A stretch of DNA of 64,000 nucleotides, taken from assembly GCA_046292465.1 (NCBI GenBank), contig JBKBRB010000007.1:48974-112973 (forward strand), written 5' to 3'. Both the position numbers and the translations under genes were made by a program. Position 1 is the stretch's first letter. Each line of letters begins with the position of its first letter. Below are positions 51,678 to 61,731 of the stretch, piece by piece. The DNA comes from JANWWM01 sp046292465 (GTDB taxonomy: Bacteria > Bacteroidota > Chlorobiia > Chlorobiales > Thermochlorobacteraceae). Under the pieces are notes generated by a model. That model was not told the DNA's origin. It did no database searches and saw only the letters and a list, made by a program, of their open reading frames with translations.

Positions 51678-54113
51678 TTATTTAAGGACTGTGAATTGAA
51701 TTGTTGGACTTTTGAGCGCGCCAGCTATCGCTTCCAATTCAAATGTGCCTGCTTGAAGTTGCCATGAAAATTTTTCATTTGGCGCACATTCTCCAACCAC
51801 TTTTCCGTTGACTTTCCACTGAATTTTCTCGGCGGAAGGCGGCGCATGCGCCGAAAAAAGCAGTCGCTGAAATTCAGACCTCAAAGTTCCATCGAGCGCA
51901 AACGTCATGCCCGATTTCGGAAAAAGAATCTCGATGTTGGAACGCGCCTGCGCAACATCTGCTACTCGCAACGAATCGCTCTCAATCGTCGAGAAGGCGC
52001 GCGGCGGCAACTCTTTATGTTGCGACTCCGCCCACTGACGATAAAGCGCGGGATAATCAACAAATACTTTTTCGCGCACAAATTCGCGCGGCGTTAGGTC
52101 TGTGGCTAAAAGTCCATTTCGCGTATCAATCCGAAATCGCTTGTGAAAGGTGCATCGGCGTTTCGGCTCTTTGCCAACGATGAACTTTTCTTCAACTGCG
52201 GCACTGCACGCCTCGCCTTCCAACTCGCCTGAAATCGGACAAATGCGATGCACACGGATTCCTTGCGGCATATCAAAACTTGTTTTGTGAAAGCCGCTTC
52301 GTTCAGGAAAGCGTTCAGAAAGTAACATCATCACATCGTGCATTAAGCCACCTGCGCCGTCAACGCCTGAAATGCCGCGCATAGGTTCATTGTTGGAATT
52401 TCCCGACCACACGCCAACAGTGAAATCTTCCGAGACGCCGAACGTCCAATTATCGCGATAGTCTTTCGTTGTTCCTGTTTTGCATGCCACTGCAAAGGGA
52501 AATCGCAAGACGGAATTTGCGCCGAAACTTGCGCGTCGTGCGGCGTTATCGCTCAACATATCGGCAACGAGATACGCCACTTGTGGCGAGAAAATTTCTT
52601 TGCTGGTTTGTTCAGTTGTTGGAGTTCTTACCGTATCGCCATTGAGCGTAACTGTTGCTTTAAGAGCCGATTCAGGAATCATTTTTCCGCCTCGCCCAAA
52701 AACGCTGTAAGCGCGCACCATTTCAAGCAAGCGCACATCGCTATTGCCAAGCGTCAGTCCAAGTCCGTAAAATTTCGCCTCTTGGTTAAGCGTTGTAAAA
52801 TCAAGGCGTTTGAGCAAGTTGTAGAGTTGCTCGACGCCAATATGTTCCAAGACCTTGACGGCAGTAATGTTGTAAGAGCATGCCAACGCCTCGCGCAAAC
52901 GCACCGCACCGTGAAATTTTTTGTCGAAGTTTTGCGGGAAAAACATCTCCACACCTGTTTCGCTTGATTCGTCGTATCGACCTTGAACTTGAAATGGCAC
53001 AGGCAAATCAGGCAGAAGCGTTGCGGGCGTGTAGCCGCTCTCGAGTGAGAGCGCGTAGGTAAAGGGTTTGAGCGCAGAGCCGGGCTGGCGCGAGCCTGTA
53101 GCGACATTGTATTGACCGTCAATTTCCGCATTGAAGTAATCGGCAGAGCCGACCATTGCTAAAATTTCGCCTGTGCGATTTTCCATCACAACGAGTGCGG
53201 TGTTTGTTACGCGATTTCGTTTGAGCCGTTGTAGATGCGCTTTTGCTAATCGTTCACAAGCTTCTTGCAAGTCGAGGTCGAGCGTGGTGATGAGTTTTTT
53301 CGCGTCGCTTGGCAAAGATTGTTTGAGCACATACTCGACGAAATGTGGTGCGTGAAAGGCGCGTTTGGTTTCGGCAAAGTTAATCGGCTGTGCGAGTGCA
53401 TCGCGCTCTTCCGCTTCGGAAATAAAGCCATTGGCGCGCATTCGGCGAAGCACTTCTTCTTGGCGTTTGCGTGCAAGGTCGAAGCGGCGAAGTGGGTCGT
53501 AGGTGGTTGGCGATTGTGGCAAGCCTGCCAGCAAGGCACATTCGGCAAGCGTCAGTTGCGATGGCGATTTCTGAAAATAAAATTCCGACGCCGCCCCGAT
53601 TCCGAAACATTGATTTCCAAACGGCACGCGATTCAAATACGCGGTCAAAATTTCTTCTTTGCTCAAATGCACTTCCAAACGCACGGCGAAAAGCATCACT
53701 TGAAGTTTTGAGAATACGCCACGCTTTGCGCCCAGCATTAAACGAGCCGTCTGTTGCGTAATCGTTGACGCGCCCGAGACGATTTTCATCGCCGTTAAGT
53801 TTTGCCACATCGCCCGCAAAAGTGCGGTGAAGTCAATCCCAAAGTGCGCGTAAAAATGTTTGTCTTCCGTTGCAATCGTCGCCTGAATGAGCATTGGCGG
53901 AATTTCTTTAAGCGAGACAGGACGAGACGAGGCAAATTCAGAACTCAATACCTCGCGCAATAGCCGACCGTTCCTATCAAGAACTTGAAGCGAATGCCTT
54001 TTTTCGTAAGAGAAATCCTGTTCGGAAATCGGCAAGGCAATATATCCAACAAGAAGTGTAACAAACATCGCGAAAGCCCACGCCCACGCGCGCCAGTTTC
54101 TCAATCGTTTCAT
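51678..54113 (-). CDS. pbpC: Penicillin-binding protein 1C
   Basis: 811 residues from ATG 54113 (an in-frame TTG is 15 bases upstream). A single N-terminal membrane anchor is followed by a glycosyltransferase-51 domain (catalytic Glu in 'ATEDKHFYAHFGID'), a transpeptidase domain with SALK (SxxK), SYN and KTG (CKTGTTKDYRDNW), and a C-terminal biPBP-C region ('CPISGELEGEAC' and following). It polymerises and crosslinks peptidoglycan or acts as a specialised class A PBP. Shares an intergenic region with the M61 gene. Confidence 0.95.
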   Translation of the reverse strand: MKRLRNWRAWAWAFAMFVTLLVGYIALPISEQDFSYEKRHSLQVLDRNGRLLREVLSSEFASSRPVSLKEIPPMLIQATIATEDKHFYAHFGIDFTALLRAMWQNLTAMKIVSGASTITQQTARLMLGAKRGVFSKLQVMLFAVRLEVHLSKEEILTAYLNRVPFGNQCFGIGAASEFYFQKSPSQLTLAECALLAGLPQSPTTYDPLRRFDLARKRQEEVLRRMRANGFISEAEERDALAQPINFAETKRAFHAPHFVEYVLKQSLPSDAKKLITTLDLDLQEACERLAKAHLQRLKRNRVTNTALVVMENRTGEILAMVGSADYFNAEIDGQYNVATGSRQPGSALKPFTYALSLESGYTPATLLPDLPVPFQVQGRYDESSETGVEMFFPQNFDKKFHGAVRLREALACSYNITAVKVLEHIGVEQLYNLLKRLDFTTLNQEAKFYGLGLTLGNSDVRLLEMVRAYSVFGRGGKMIPESALKATVTLNGDTVRTPTTEQTSKEIFSPQVAYLVADMLSDNAARRASFGANSVLRFPFAVACKTGTTKDYRDNWTFGVSEDFTVGVWSGNSNNEPMRGISGVDGAGGLMHDVMMLLSERFPERSGFHKTSFDMPQGIRVHRICPISGELEGEACSAAVEEKFIVGKEPKRRCTFHKRFRIDTRNGLLATDLTPREFVREKVFVDYPALYRQWAESQHKELPPRAFSTIESDSLRVADVAQARSNIEILFPKSGMTFALDGTLRSEFQRLLFSAHAPPSAEKIQWKVNGKVVGECAPNEKFSWQLQAGTFELEAIAGALKSPTIQFTVLK

Positions 54114-54168
54114 CTTTAAGTCGGGCAAACTGTTTATCTTGCAAACTTCAATTCAACTTGAAATCTCA

Positions 54169-55992
54169 ATGAAATTGCTCTCGTTAATTCTTTCACTCAT
54201 CATCGCCATGCCAAATGCTTCAAAAGCATCTTCCAAGAAGAAGACCACGAGCGAGTTCGCCGCCGACTATCGCATTGAATCGCTCGAGCCGAATTTGCAC
54301 ATGTATCTCATCACGGTAACGGTTCAAAATCCTGATGCAAAGCCCACGATAGATTTCATCTTGCCTGCGTGGCGACCGGGACGGTATCAAATTCAAAACT
54401 ATGCGGCGAATGTGCAAGAATTCAAGGCAATGTCGGGCAAAACGAGTTTAGCATTTGAAAAAGTCGATAAACAAACTTGGCGCGTTTCTACCGAAGGCAA
54501 ATCGGAAGTTACGGTTCAATACAAATACTTCGCAGGCGGTCAAATCGATGCGGGGAATTCGTATGTTGGCAGAGATGAAATTTACTTCAACGGCTCAAAC
54601 CTCTTCGTCTACACGAACGAGACGCGCTTTAAGCCTGTTCGCCTCTACATTGATTATCCGGTTGGCTGGAAAGTCGCTACACAGTTAGAGCCTACGGATA
54701 ATCCTCATGTGTTCACGGCTGAAACTTACGACGACCTCATCGACGCGCCAACGCTCGTTAGTCCAACGATGGTTACTTATCAAGTCAAAGTTAAAGGCGC
54801 GACGATTTACATCTGCTTCAAAGACCATGCAGGACTTGGCGGCTACAAGTTCAACGAAGAAACTATCAAGAAAGACATTGCCGCCGTCGTTGAAGCACAG
54901 TTCAATTTGATGCAAGATGTGCCGTTCAAAACTTACTATTTCATTTATCACATTCTCCCGATTTCATTTGCGCACGGCGTCGAGCATAAAAATTCAACCT
55001 CGATTGTGCTCGGTCCTGCCGACAAAATGAACGAGAACTACGGACGCTTTATCTCCATCACTTCGCACGAATTTTTTCATGTGTGGAACATCAAGCGCAT
55101 TAAGCCAAAAGAGTTCATGCCATATGATTACACCAAAGAAGGCTACACGCCCATGCTTTATGTGTCGGAAGGATTCACGAGTTACTACGGCGACCTCACG
55201 CTCGTGCGTTCCAAAGTTTGGACACCGAAAAGTTACCTCGACGATATTGCCGATGGCATCACGAACTTGCAAAATACATATGGCAGAAAAGTTCAATCGC
55301 TCGCGCTCTCCTCGTTTGACGCATGGCTTTCAGGCTACGGCGCAGGCAGAGCCAACAGCACCGTTTCTTTTTACAGCAAAGGCGAACTGATTGGTATGCT
55401 CTTAGACCTTGAATTGCGCAACCGCACCAAGAACAAACATTCGCTCGACGATGTGATGCGCTTTTTGAATGAAGAGTTTGCTAAAAAGAATCGCGGCTTT
55501 TCAGCGAAAGATTTTCAAGAAGTTGTCGAGCGTTTTGCCGGCGGCTCGATGCAATCCTTCTTCGACAACTACATCAACGGCACAGAAGAACTGCCGTTTG
55601 AAACCACGCTCGAATACGCAGGATTAGACCTTCAAAAAACGCTCTCGCCACAACCCTACACAGGCATTTCCACCAGCGTTGAAAATGATTTTCCTGTCGT
55701 TAAAAGCGTTGTGCCTGAATCGCCCGGTGCTAAAATTGGATTGGACAATGGCGATATGCTCATCGCGCTCAATGGTAACTTCCTCATGAAGCAATCGCTT
55801 TCTGCTATGCTTGCGCGCTTCAAAGCAAATGACAGCGTCAAGGTTACGATTCAACGCGATGGCAAACTTCACGAAAAAACTATGCGCCTTGAAGGCAATT
55901 ACACTTACTCGATTTCTAAAAAGAAAAATCCTACTCGACTGCAACGCGAAATTTTTGAATCGTGGCTTGCCTGCAAGTGGAGCGACGAATGA
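54169..55992 (+). CDS. M61 family metallopeptidase (glycyl aminopeptidase)
   Basis: 607 residues from ATG 54169, which opens a signal peptide (MKLLSLILSLIIAMPNA). The middle catalytic region has the zinc motif SHEFFHVWN (HExxH, about residue 295) with the third ligand in YVSEGFTSYYGDL. The C-terminal PDZ domain runs about 505-600. M61 enzymes are exported aminopeptidases that remove N-terminal Gly or Ala from peptides. The upstream spacer of 55 bp is shared with pbpC. Confidence 0.95.
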   Translation: MKLLSLILSLIIAMPNASKASSKKKTTSEFAADYRIESLEPNLHMYLITVTVQNPDAKPTIDFILPAWRPGRYQIQNYAANVQEFKAMSGKTSLAFEKVDKQTWRVSTEGKSEVTVQYKYFAGGQIDAGNSYVGRDEIYFNGSNLFVYTNETRFKPVRLYIDYPVGWKVATQLEPTDNPHVFTAETYDDLIDAPTLVSPTMVTYQVKVKGATIYICFKDHAGLGGYKFNEETIKKDIAAVVEAQFNLMQDVPFKTYYFIYHILPISFAHGVEHKNSTSIVLGPADKMNENYGRFISITSHEFFHVWNIKRIKPKEFMPYDYTKEGYTPMLYVSEGFTSYYGDLTLVRSKVWTPKSYLDDIADGITNLQNTYGRKVQSLALSSFDAWLSGYGAGRANSTVSFYSKGELIGMLLDLELRNRTKNKHSLDDVMRFLNEEFAKKNRGFSAKDFQEVVERFAGGSMQSFFDNYINGTEELPFETTLEYAGLDLQKTLSPQPYTGISTSVENDFPVVKSVVPESPGAKIGLDNGDMLIALNGNFLMKQSLSAMLARFKANDSVKVTIQRDGKLHEKTMRLEGNYTYSISKKKNPTRLQREIFESWLACKWSDE

Positions 55993-56050
55993 TTAACTGT
56001 ATCTGTGTATAACCTGCGTTATCTGTTCAATCTACGTTCATCTCAAATTT

Positions 56051-56740
56051 TCACGCGGTTCGGAGTGGCAGGATTCGTCTTAAGATGAGTTTGATAAAAT
56101 TCAGCGAGTCGGCGACGTAGCGCATATTGCTTTTTCCCGAGCCGTAAATCACCTCGATTTCCACAAAGCCAATCGTGAAGCCCTGTGCGGCGGCGTGTAG
56201 CAGAAATTCCGTTTCGAACATAAATCCTTTCTCGAAGCACAGCGGCACGATTTGCTCTAAACATTTGCGATGAATGAGTCGGAATCCGCACTGTGCATCG
56301 TCAATGCGTTGTTTGGTGAGGCGCGTAAGGATAGCGGAGGTCGTAGTGTTCGAGAAAATGCGCGGCAGAGGCATTGGCGCAGTGAATCGTCCGTTGCGAC
56401 GGCGCGAGCCGATTACAATGTCGTAGTGCGAGGCAGTCTCTAAAAATTTTGGAATGTCGGCGGGCAAATGTTGATGGTCGCTATCAATCGAGAGCACGGC
56501 ACTTGCGCCGCATTTGAGCGCGATGTCGTAGCCTAATTTGAGCGCAACGCCTTTGCCTTGATTTTTCGGAAAGTGATAGGCTTTGACGCCGTGTTGATGA
56601 AGCACCGTAACGGTTTTGTCTGACGAGCCATCGTTAATGCAAATTGTGCGTTCAGGCGGAATGAAGGCACGAAGTTCAGCAAGCAGATTCGGCAGTGTGG
56701 TTTCCGCGTTGTAGCACGGAATCAGCGCAAAAAGGCTCAT
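56051..56740 (-). CDS. Family 2 glycosyltransferase (dolichyl-phosphate-mannose-synthase type)
   Basis: 229 residues of a GT-A fold. The nucleotide-sugar motif SIDSDHQHLP (DxD, about 88) and the start 'ALIPCYNAETTLPNLLAELR' are typical; 'GYGSGKSNMRY'-like C-terminal block ('VIYGSGKSNMRYV') matches DPM1/polyprenyl-phosphate glycosyltransferases. It should transfer a sugar to a polyprenyl phosphate on the inner face of the membrane. ATG 56740 directly follows the stop of the FAD oxidase gene (no gap), so they are coupled. Confidence 0.9.
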   Translation of the reverse strand: MSLFALIPCYNAETTLPNLLAELRAFIPPERTICINDGSSDKTVTVLHQHGVKAYHFPKNQGKGVALKLGYDIALKCGASAVLSIDSDHQHLPADIPKFLETASHYDIVIGSRRRNGRFTAPMPLPRIFSNTTTSAILTRLTKQRIDDAQCGFRLIHRKCLEQIVPLCFEKGFMFETEFLLHAAAQGFTIGFVEIEVIYGSGKSNMRYVADSLNFIKLILRRILPLRTA

Positions 56741-58237
56741 TTAATCCGCCAAGTAAGGTTCAGGAATTACGTTGCCGATGTTCAAAATCAAAGATTTATC
56801 AATGGCTTTTTTGACGTGCACCATTTCACGAATGCCTTTCTCGCCAAACATTTCAACGAGATATTCCGCTTTCAATTTGCCAACACCGTGCTCCGCCGAA
56901 ATCGTGCCGCCCATTGAAATGGCTTCGCGAATAAAAGTTCGGTAAAGGTCTTTGGCGCGTTTGGCTTCGTCTGAATTTTTGGGAAGAATGTTCAAATGCA
57001 AATGCGCATCGCCGATGTGTCCGAACAAGATGTAATCAAATCCTTCGGCTTCGCACTTGGTTTGGTAAGACTTCATCAATTCAGGAAAGCGATGATGCGG
57101 CACTGCCATGTCGGTTGAAATTTTGCGCTGTTTGAATTTGGCATACCATTCATTGACTTGTGCAGGCAACGCGTGTCGAAAGTCGCGAATGGCTTGTTGC
57201 TCGTCAGGCGTGAGAGCAATCCATGAGTGGTCAATCAACGCGCCGTGCGTTTCCATCAAGCCAAGCCACGCTTGAAGCAGGTCGTCTTCGGTTGAATCGG
57301 TGAGTTCTTGCTCAAAGAAAATTGCGCCAACGGCTTCGGTAGGAATTTGCGGATATTTCGGGCGAAGAAAGTTCAGCGAAAATTTATCGAAGTATTCAAG
57401 GGCGCGAGCCGAGAGTTCGTTTGGCGACTGTGCGTGGCGCGAGCGTTCGCGTGCTTCATTGACGAAGTTCAAAAGGTTGGTTTCGTCGGCAAAGTAAATG
57501 AGTCCGCTGAAGATGCGTTCAGGTTTTGGGAGCAATTTCAAATCCGCCTCTAAAATCACGCCGAGTGTGCCTTCCGAGCCGATGAAGAGGTCAATCAAAT
57601 CCATATTTGGCGCGGCGTAATAGCCTGCCACATGTTTGGAAACCTTTGGCATTGAGTAAGTCGGAACAGGGACTTCGTAATGTGTGCCGTTTTCCGTTTC
57701 AAAGGTGAGCATGCCTGAACGGTCGGCGAAAATTTCGCCACGACGAATTTCTACGAGTTCGCCTGACGAAAGCGCGATTTTCAGTCGTTCGACATACTTG
57801 CGTGTTGCGCCGTATTTGAAGGTGCGCGCGCCTGATGAATTGTTAGCAATCGTGCCGCCAATGAAGCAAAAGCGTTCGGTAGGGTCGGGCGTGTAAATCA
57901 ATCCTTGTTCTTCTACGGCTTGCTGAACATCATAAAGCAACGCGCTTGTTTGAACGGTTGCCGTGCCTGTGCCGTCCGAATTTTTTTTGATGTTCAAGAT
58001 GCGATTGAGTTTTGGCATGGCTAAGACTGCGCCGCCAAACGGGATTCTGCCGCCGGTTGTGCCTGTGCCGTTGCCTGAAAGCGTTAAGCGCGTTTGCGTT
58101 CGCGAACACTCTCGCAAAACTTCCGACACTTCGCTGTAACTTTCGGCAAAAAAAACGCCACTTGCATAACCGTCGCGAATCGCGCTTGTATCTTCAAGGT
58201 AAGATTGAATTTCAGAAAGGTCGGATTTGAAAATCAT
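56741..58237 (-). CDS. GlcD-type FAD-binding oxidase (2-hydroxyacid dehydrogenase)
   Basis: 498 residues. The N-terminal FAD-binding_4 domain (about 35-220) has 'GNGTGTTGGRIPFGGAVLAM' and 'FIGGTIANNSSGARTF'; the C-terminal FAD-oxidase_C domain ends with 'SAEHGVGKLK'. This is the D-lactate/glycolate dehydrogenase family, membrane-associated flavoenzymes that oxidise 2-hydroxyacids. No GlcE/GlcF partner is adjacent. Substrate not determined. Divergent from cruA with 120 bp between them. Confidence 0.9.
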   Translation of the reverse strand: MIFKSDLSEIQSYLEDTSAIRDGYASGVFFAESYSEVSEVLRECSRTQTRLTLSGNGTGTTGGRIPFGGAVLAMPKLNRILNIKKNSDGTGTATVQTSALLYDVQQAVEEQGLIYTPDPTERFCFIGGTIANNSSGARTFKYGATRKYVERLKIALSSGELVEIRRGEIFADRSGMLTFETENGTHYEVPVPTYSMPKVSKHVAGYYAAPNMDLIDLFIGSEGTLGVILEADLKLLPKPERIFSGLIYFADETNLLNFVNEARERSRHAQSPNELSARALEYFDKFSLNFLRPKYPQIPTEAVGAIFFEQELTDSTEDDLLQAWLGLMETHGALIDHSWIALTPDEQQAIRDFRHALPAQVNEWYAKFKQRKISTDMAVPHHRFPELMKSYQTKCEAEGFDYILFGHIGDAHLHLNILPKNSDEAKRAKDLYRTFIREAISMGGTISAEHGVGKLKAEYLVEMFGEKGIREMVHVKKAIDKSLILNIGNVIPEPYLAD

Positions 58238-58357
58238 ATCGAAAACAGTGTTTTGCGTTAGTTTTGCAAACCATCAACAGTGATTTTTGGTTTGTTGAGT
58301 GCCGCTGTCTTGCGACAGTCCTTGATGAGGCGGCTTCAATTCATTTCAACCTACAAT

Positions 58358-59905
58358 ATGCTTTCAGAGATTCAGCATTCACACCCGCTTGTCTATAAAC
58401 ATTTTTCAAACATTGAGCACGGCGAGTTTTGGCTCAAACGCATTATGGAACTTGACCGCTATTGGTCGCAAGTGGGCAATCGCCCTGCCCCAGAGGTCAT
58501 TTTTGATGGCGCAAAGTTGCCCAAAGATATTGAGATTTCAGGCGAGTTCGACGCAATTTACGCAGGCGCAACGCTTGGCTTATTGCACGCGGCGGCACTG
58601 ACCGACCTTTTCGGAAAAACCGTGCTTGTGATGGATAAATATACGCCCGCCAAAACGCACCGCGATTGGAACATTTCTCTGCGCGAACTCCAACGCCTCG
58701 ACACGATGGGATTTCTTAAACAATCCGACACCGAAAAAGCCATTACAAAAACTTACAAAACAGGCTTCGTTGAATTTGCCGCGCGCAAAAACAGAAAGCG
58801 TCTTTTTATCAATCATGTGCTTGACTGCGCCATTGAATCTGATGTGATTTTGCAATTAGCCTTGAACAAGGTTTTAGCGCGTAAAGAAAATACCGTTTTA
58901 GCACAAACTACCTTTCAGCGATGTTGGAAAGTCGACGGCGGTGTTGTGGTTGAAGTTTTGCGTGAAGGCTCTCCGCAATTTTTCAAAGCCAAAGTGCTTG
59001 TCGACACAATGGGCATTATGTCGCCGATTGCCATGCAACTCAATTCCGAGAACGGCGTTGTCAGACCGCAAACGCACATCTGCCCAACCGTCGGCACGCT
59101 TGCAAGCGGATTGGAAGAGATTGACTACGACATTGGCGAAATTCTCGTCAGCACTGAACCCGCCGACACCTCGCACGGAAGCGGCAGACAACTGATTTGG
59201 GAAGGATTCCCTGCCAGCGATACACTTTTTACATCATACCTCTTTTTTTACGACCGCATCGATTCCGACAATGATAAATCGTTACTGAACTTGTTCGAGA
59301 CCTACTTTGAAAAACTTCCGACCTACAAGAAGCCTTCCGCGAAGTTCCACATCGAGAAGCCGGTTTTCGGAATTATTCCTGCTTATCATCACGATGGGTT
59401 TAGCAAAACGCGCATTACGGCAGACGACGGCATTGTGCTGTTTGGCGATGCCGCTTCGCTTTCTTCTCCGCTCACCTTTTGTGGCTTTGGCTCAATGGTA
59501 CGCAACTTAGAACGCACCACGTCCAAACTTGCTGATGCACTTTCGCAAAACGCCACTACCAAAAGCGACCTCGATAATATCTCCGCTTACGAGCCAAATG
59601 TGGCGATTATGTCGAACCTGATGAAATTTATGTGCTACGACGCGCGCACCGACGAGCCAAACTTTGTCAACGAATTGATGAACGAAATCATGAAAGTTCT
59701 TGATGAACTGCCGCCGCGCTTCCGCGAAACCATGTTCCGCGATGAAATGTCGCTTGCTGATTTTACGACGCTTATTCTCACCGTTGGCGCGAAGTATCCC
59801 AAAATTTTTCCGATTACCTATCAAAAACTTGGCATATCGGGAAGCATCAGTTGGCTTCAAAACTGGGTGGGTTGGGCGGCGCGCTCGCTTTCAACAACGC
59901 GATAA
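58358..59905 (+). CDS. cruA: CruA-like lycopene cyclase
   Basis: 515 residues from ATG 58358 (a TTG at 58280 is a longer alternative). The FAD-binding start 'DAIYAGATLGLLHAAALTDLFGKTVLVMDK', the 'GFVEFAARKNRKRLFINHVLD' segment and 'LFGDAASLSSPLTFCGFGSMVRNLERT' match the CruA lycopene monocyclase family of Chlorobi and cyanobacteria. The N-terminal 'FWLKRIMELDRYWSQ' pattern is specific to CruA/CruP. It makes gamma-carotene for chlorosome or reaction-centre carotenoids. Neighbours are unrelated; no bch or csm gene is in the window. It is the best single marker of Chlorobi ancestry here. Confidence 0.8.
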   Translation: MLSEIQHSHPLVYKHFSNIEHGEFWLKRIMELDRYWSQVGNRPAPEVIFDGAKLPKDIEISGEFDAIYAGATLGLLHAAALTDLFGKTVLVMDKYTPAKTHRDWNISLRELQRLDTMGFLKQSDTEKAITKTYKTGFVEFAARKNRKRLFINHVLDCAIESDVILQLALNKVLARKENTVLAQTTFQRCWKVDGGVVVEVLREGSPQFFKAKVLVDTMGIMSPIAMQLNSENGVVRPQTHICPTVGTLASGLEEIDYDIGEILVSTEPADTSHGSGRQLIWEGFPASDTLFTSYLFFYDRIDSDNDKSLLNLFETYFEKLPTYKKPSAKFHIEKPVFGIIPAYHHDGFSKTRITADDGIVLFGDAASLSSPLTFCGFGSMVRNLERTTSKLADALSQNATTKSDLDNISAYEPNVAIMSNLMKFMCYDARTDEPNFVNELMNEIMKVLDELPPRFRETMFRDEMSLADFTTLILTVGAKYPKIFPITYQKLGISGSISWLQNWVGWAARSLSTTR

Positions 59906-59907
59906 TT

Positions 59908-61629
59908 CTATCGCGATTCCTTGAACTGCACCGATTTCCACGCCTCGAAAAGATGCTTGACTTTATTGCGCTGATACTTGCCCGTTGAGGTTACAGGAAT
60001 TTCATCGCTAAACACAACCACCTTCGGCTGTTTGGAGAACGGCAACTTTTCGGCACACTGTCTTAAAATGTCTTCTTTTGTGAGTTCCACGCCCGGCAAG
60101 AGTTGAACCAACGCGCCGACTTCTTCGCCATACCAATCGTTCTCGAAGCCGACGGCAATCGCCGCTCGCACACCTTTGATGCGGTTAAGCACTTCGTCAA
60201 TTTCAAGCGGTGAGATATTGACGCCGCCACGAATGATGAGTTCTTTTAATCGTCCTGTAATGAAGAAAAATTTTCGTCCTTGTTCGTCTTGTTGGAAGAA
60301 TCCTTCGTCGCCGCTGTGAAACCAACCTTTCTCGAAGGCTTTCAAATTGGCTTCTTGGTTGTTATAGTAGCCTTTCATGACATTGTGCCCGCGAATGACA
60401 ATTTCGCCCCGCCAGCCTGCACGCACTTTTTCGCCGCGCTCGTTCCAAATCGCCATTTCGTTGCACGCCAGCGGCACGCCGATAGAGGGAAAGCCATATT
60501 GACGCATCATGCGTTTATGTTCTTCTTCGCTCAAATCAATCGGCAAGTAGCACGAGTAGCAGGTCGTTTCCGATAAGCCATAACCGTGAATGATTTTCAT
60601 CTTGTAGCGGTCTTCGAACTTCGCCGCAAGTTCAACCGTCAAGGGACCTGCGCCGCAAATGAAATGCGAAAAGTTCGCCAGGTCATATTGGCTTGTATCA
60701 ATATCGCCTTCAATCAAAAATGCCAAGAGCGTTGGCACGACGCTCACGATTTTGACTTTTTCGTTTGCCACACGCTCAAAGAATTTTTCGGTCTGAAATT
60801 TTTGATTGAGCACCACGCGCCCGCCGTAGAACATTGGCGTTACCAGCGTTACAACCGTCCCATTGACGTGATGAATTGGCAGAACGCACATCATCGTGTC
60901 GCCTTTTTTCAAACCGTGCCACTCGGCGATGTATTTGGCGTCGCAAAGCAAGTTGTATTGTGTGAGCACTACGCCCTTCGGATTGCCGGTTGTGCCGCTT
61001 GTGTAGACGATGAGGGCTTCGGTTTCAAGGTCGGCAAGGGTTGAGCGCGGGTCGGTTGTGCTGATTTGTTTGCGCGTATCGGTAACACCGCTTTGGAAAA
61101 ATTCGTCGGAGTGCTCGGCGATTGTGGATTGAAATTCGCTTGTCGGCAGAATTGCCATGTCGTAATCGAGTGATTGAACCAAGGACAAGTATTCATCGCG
61201 CACGAAGGCAAGTTTGACGCCTGCATTTTCCAAGATGTAGCGAATGCGTTCGGGCGTTTCGCCGACATTGATTGGCACAACGGTTATTCCTGCGCACCAC
61301 GCACCAAAGTATTGAATCACCGTTTCCAAATGATTATGCGAAACCGTTGCAATTCGGTCTTCTTCAATCAAGCCTTGTGCTTTGAGGTAATTCGCCGTCT
61401 GAAAACATTTCTTGATAAATGCTTCGTAGGTCAATGACTGTGAGTTCCCTGTCGTATCGTAAAAAGTAATGTAGGTTTCATTCGGTTGTTCTTGCAGGCG
61501 TGTTTGCAAGAGTGCCAAGATGTTGTTCTCTGAAACAAGGTAATTCGTAGGCATTACGAGATTTCCATCTATGAACACGCTGTGGGCTTGATGTTGGAGG
61601 TAAAGCAAAGTTTGAACGTTCTTATCCAT
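59908..61629 (-). CDS. AMP-dependent acyl-CoA synthetase/ligase
   Basis: 573 residues of the ANL adenylating superfamily. ATP motif YTSGTTGNPKGVVLTQ (about residue 213), 'GYGLSETTC', 'GEIVIRGHNVMKGYYNN' and the C-terminal catalytic Lys region 'TGKYQRNKVKHLF' are visible. It should activate a carboxylic acid with ATP and CoA; the sequence does not define the acid. The 25-residue N-terminal extension is longer than usual. It ends 2 bp from cruA, convergent with it, and is divergent from the ftsB-like gene. Confidence 0.9.
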   Translation of the reverse strand: MDKNVQTLLYLQHQAHSVFIDGNLVMPTNYLVSENNILALLQTRLQEQPNETYITFYDTTGNSQSLTYEAFIKKCFQTANYLKAQGLIEEDRIATVSHNHLETVIQYFGAWCAGITVVPINVGETPERIRYILENAGVKLAFVRDEYLSLVQSLDYDMAILPTSEFQSTIAEHSDEFFQSGVTDTRKQISTTDPRSTLADLETEALIVYTSGTTGNPKGVVLTQYNLLCDAKYIAEWHGLKKGDTMMCVLPIHHVNGTVVTLVTPMFYGGRVVLNQKFQTEKFFERVANEKVKIVSVVPTLLAFLIEGDIDTSQYDLANFSHFICGAGPLTVELAAKFEDRYKMKIIHGYGLSETTCYSCYLPIDLSEEEHKRMMRQYGFPSIGVPLACNEMAIWNERGEKVRAGWRGEIVIRGHNVMKGYYNNQEANLKAFEKGWFHSGDEGFFQQDEQGRKFFFITGRLKELIIRGGVNISPLEIDEVLNRIKGVRAAIAVGFENDWYGEEVGALVQLLPGVELTKEDILRQCAEKLPFSKQPKVVVFSDEIPVTSTGKYQRNKVKHLFEAWKSVQFKESR

Positions 61630-61731
61630 TGCTGTTTTGAGGTTTGATTTATGGTGAAGTTACAACAAACCGAATTTTTCACGATTCGCCGCGTTATTTT
61701 GTAGATTTGTAAAATTTAATTTCATATCTCA

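Noticed and set aside
60586..61044. 152-residue open frame on the plus strand
   Set aside because: Antisense to the acyl-CoA synthetase; no independent support.
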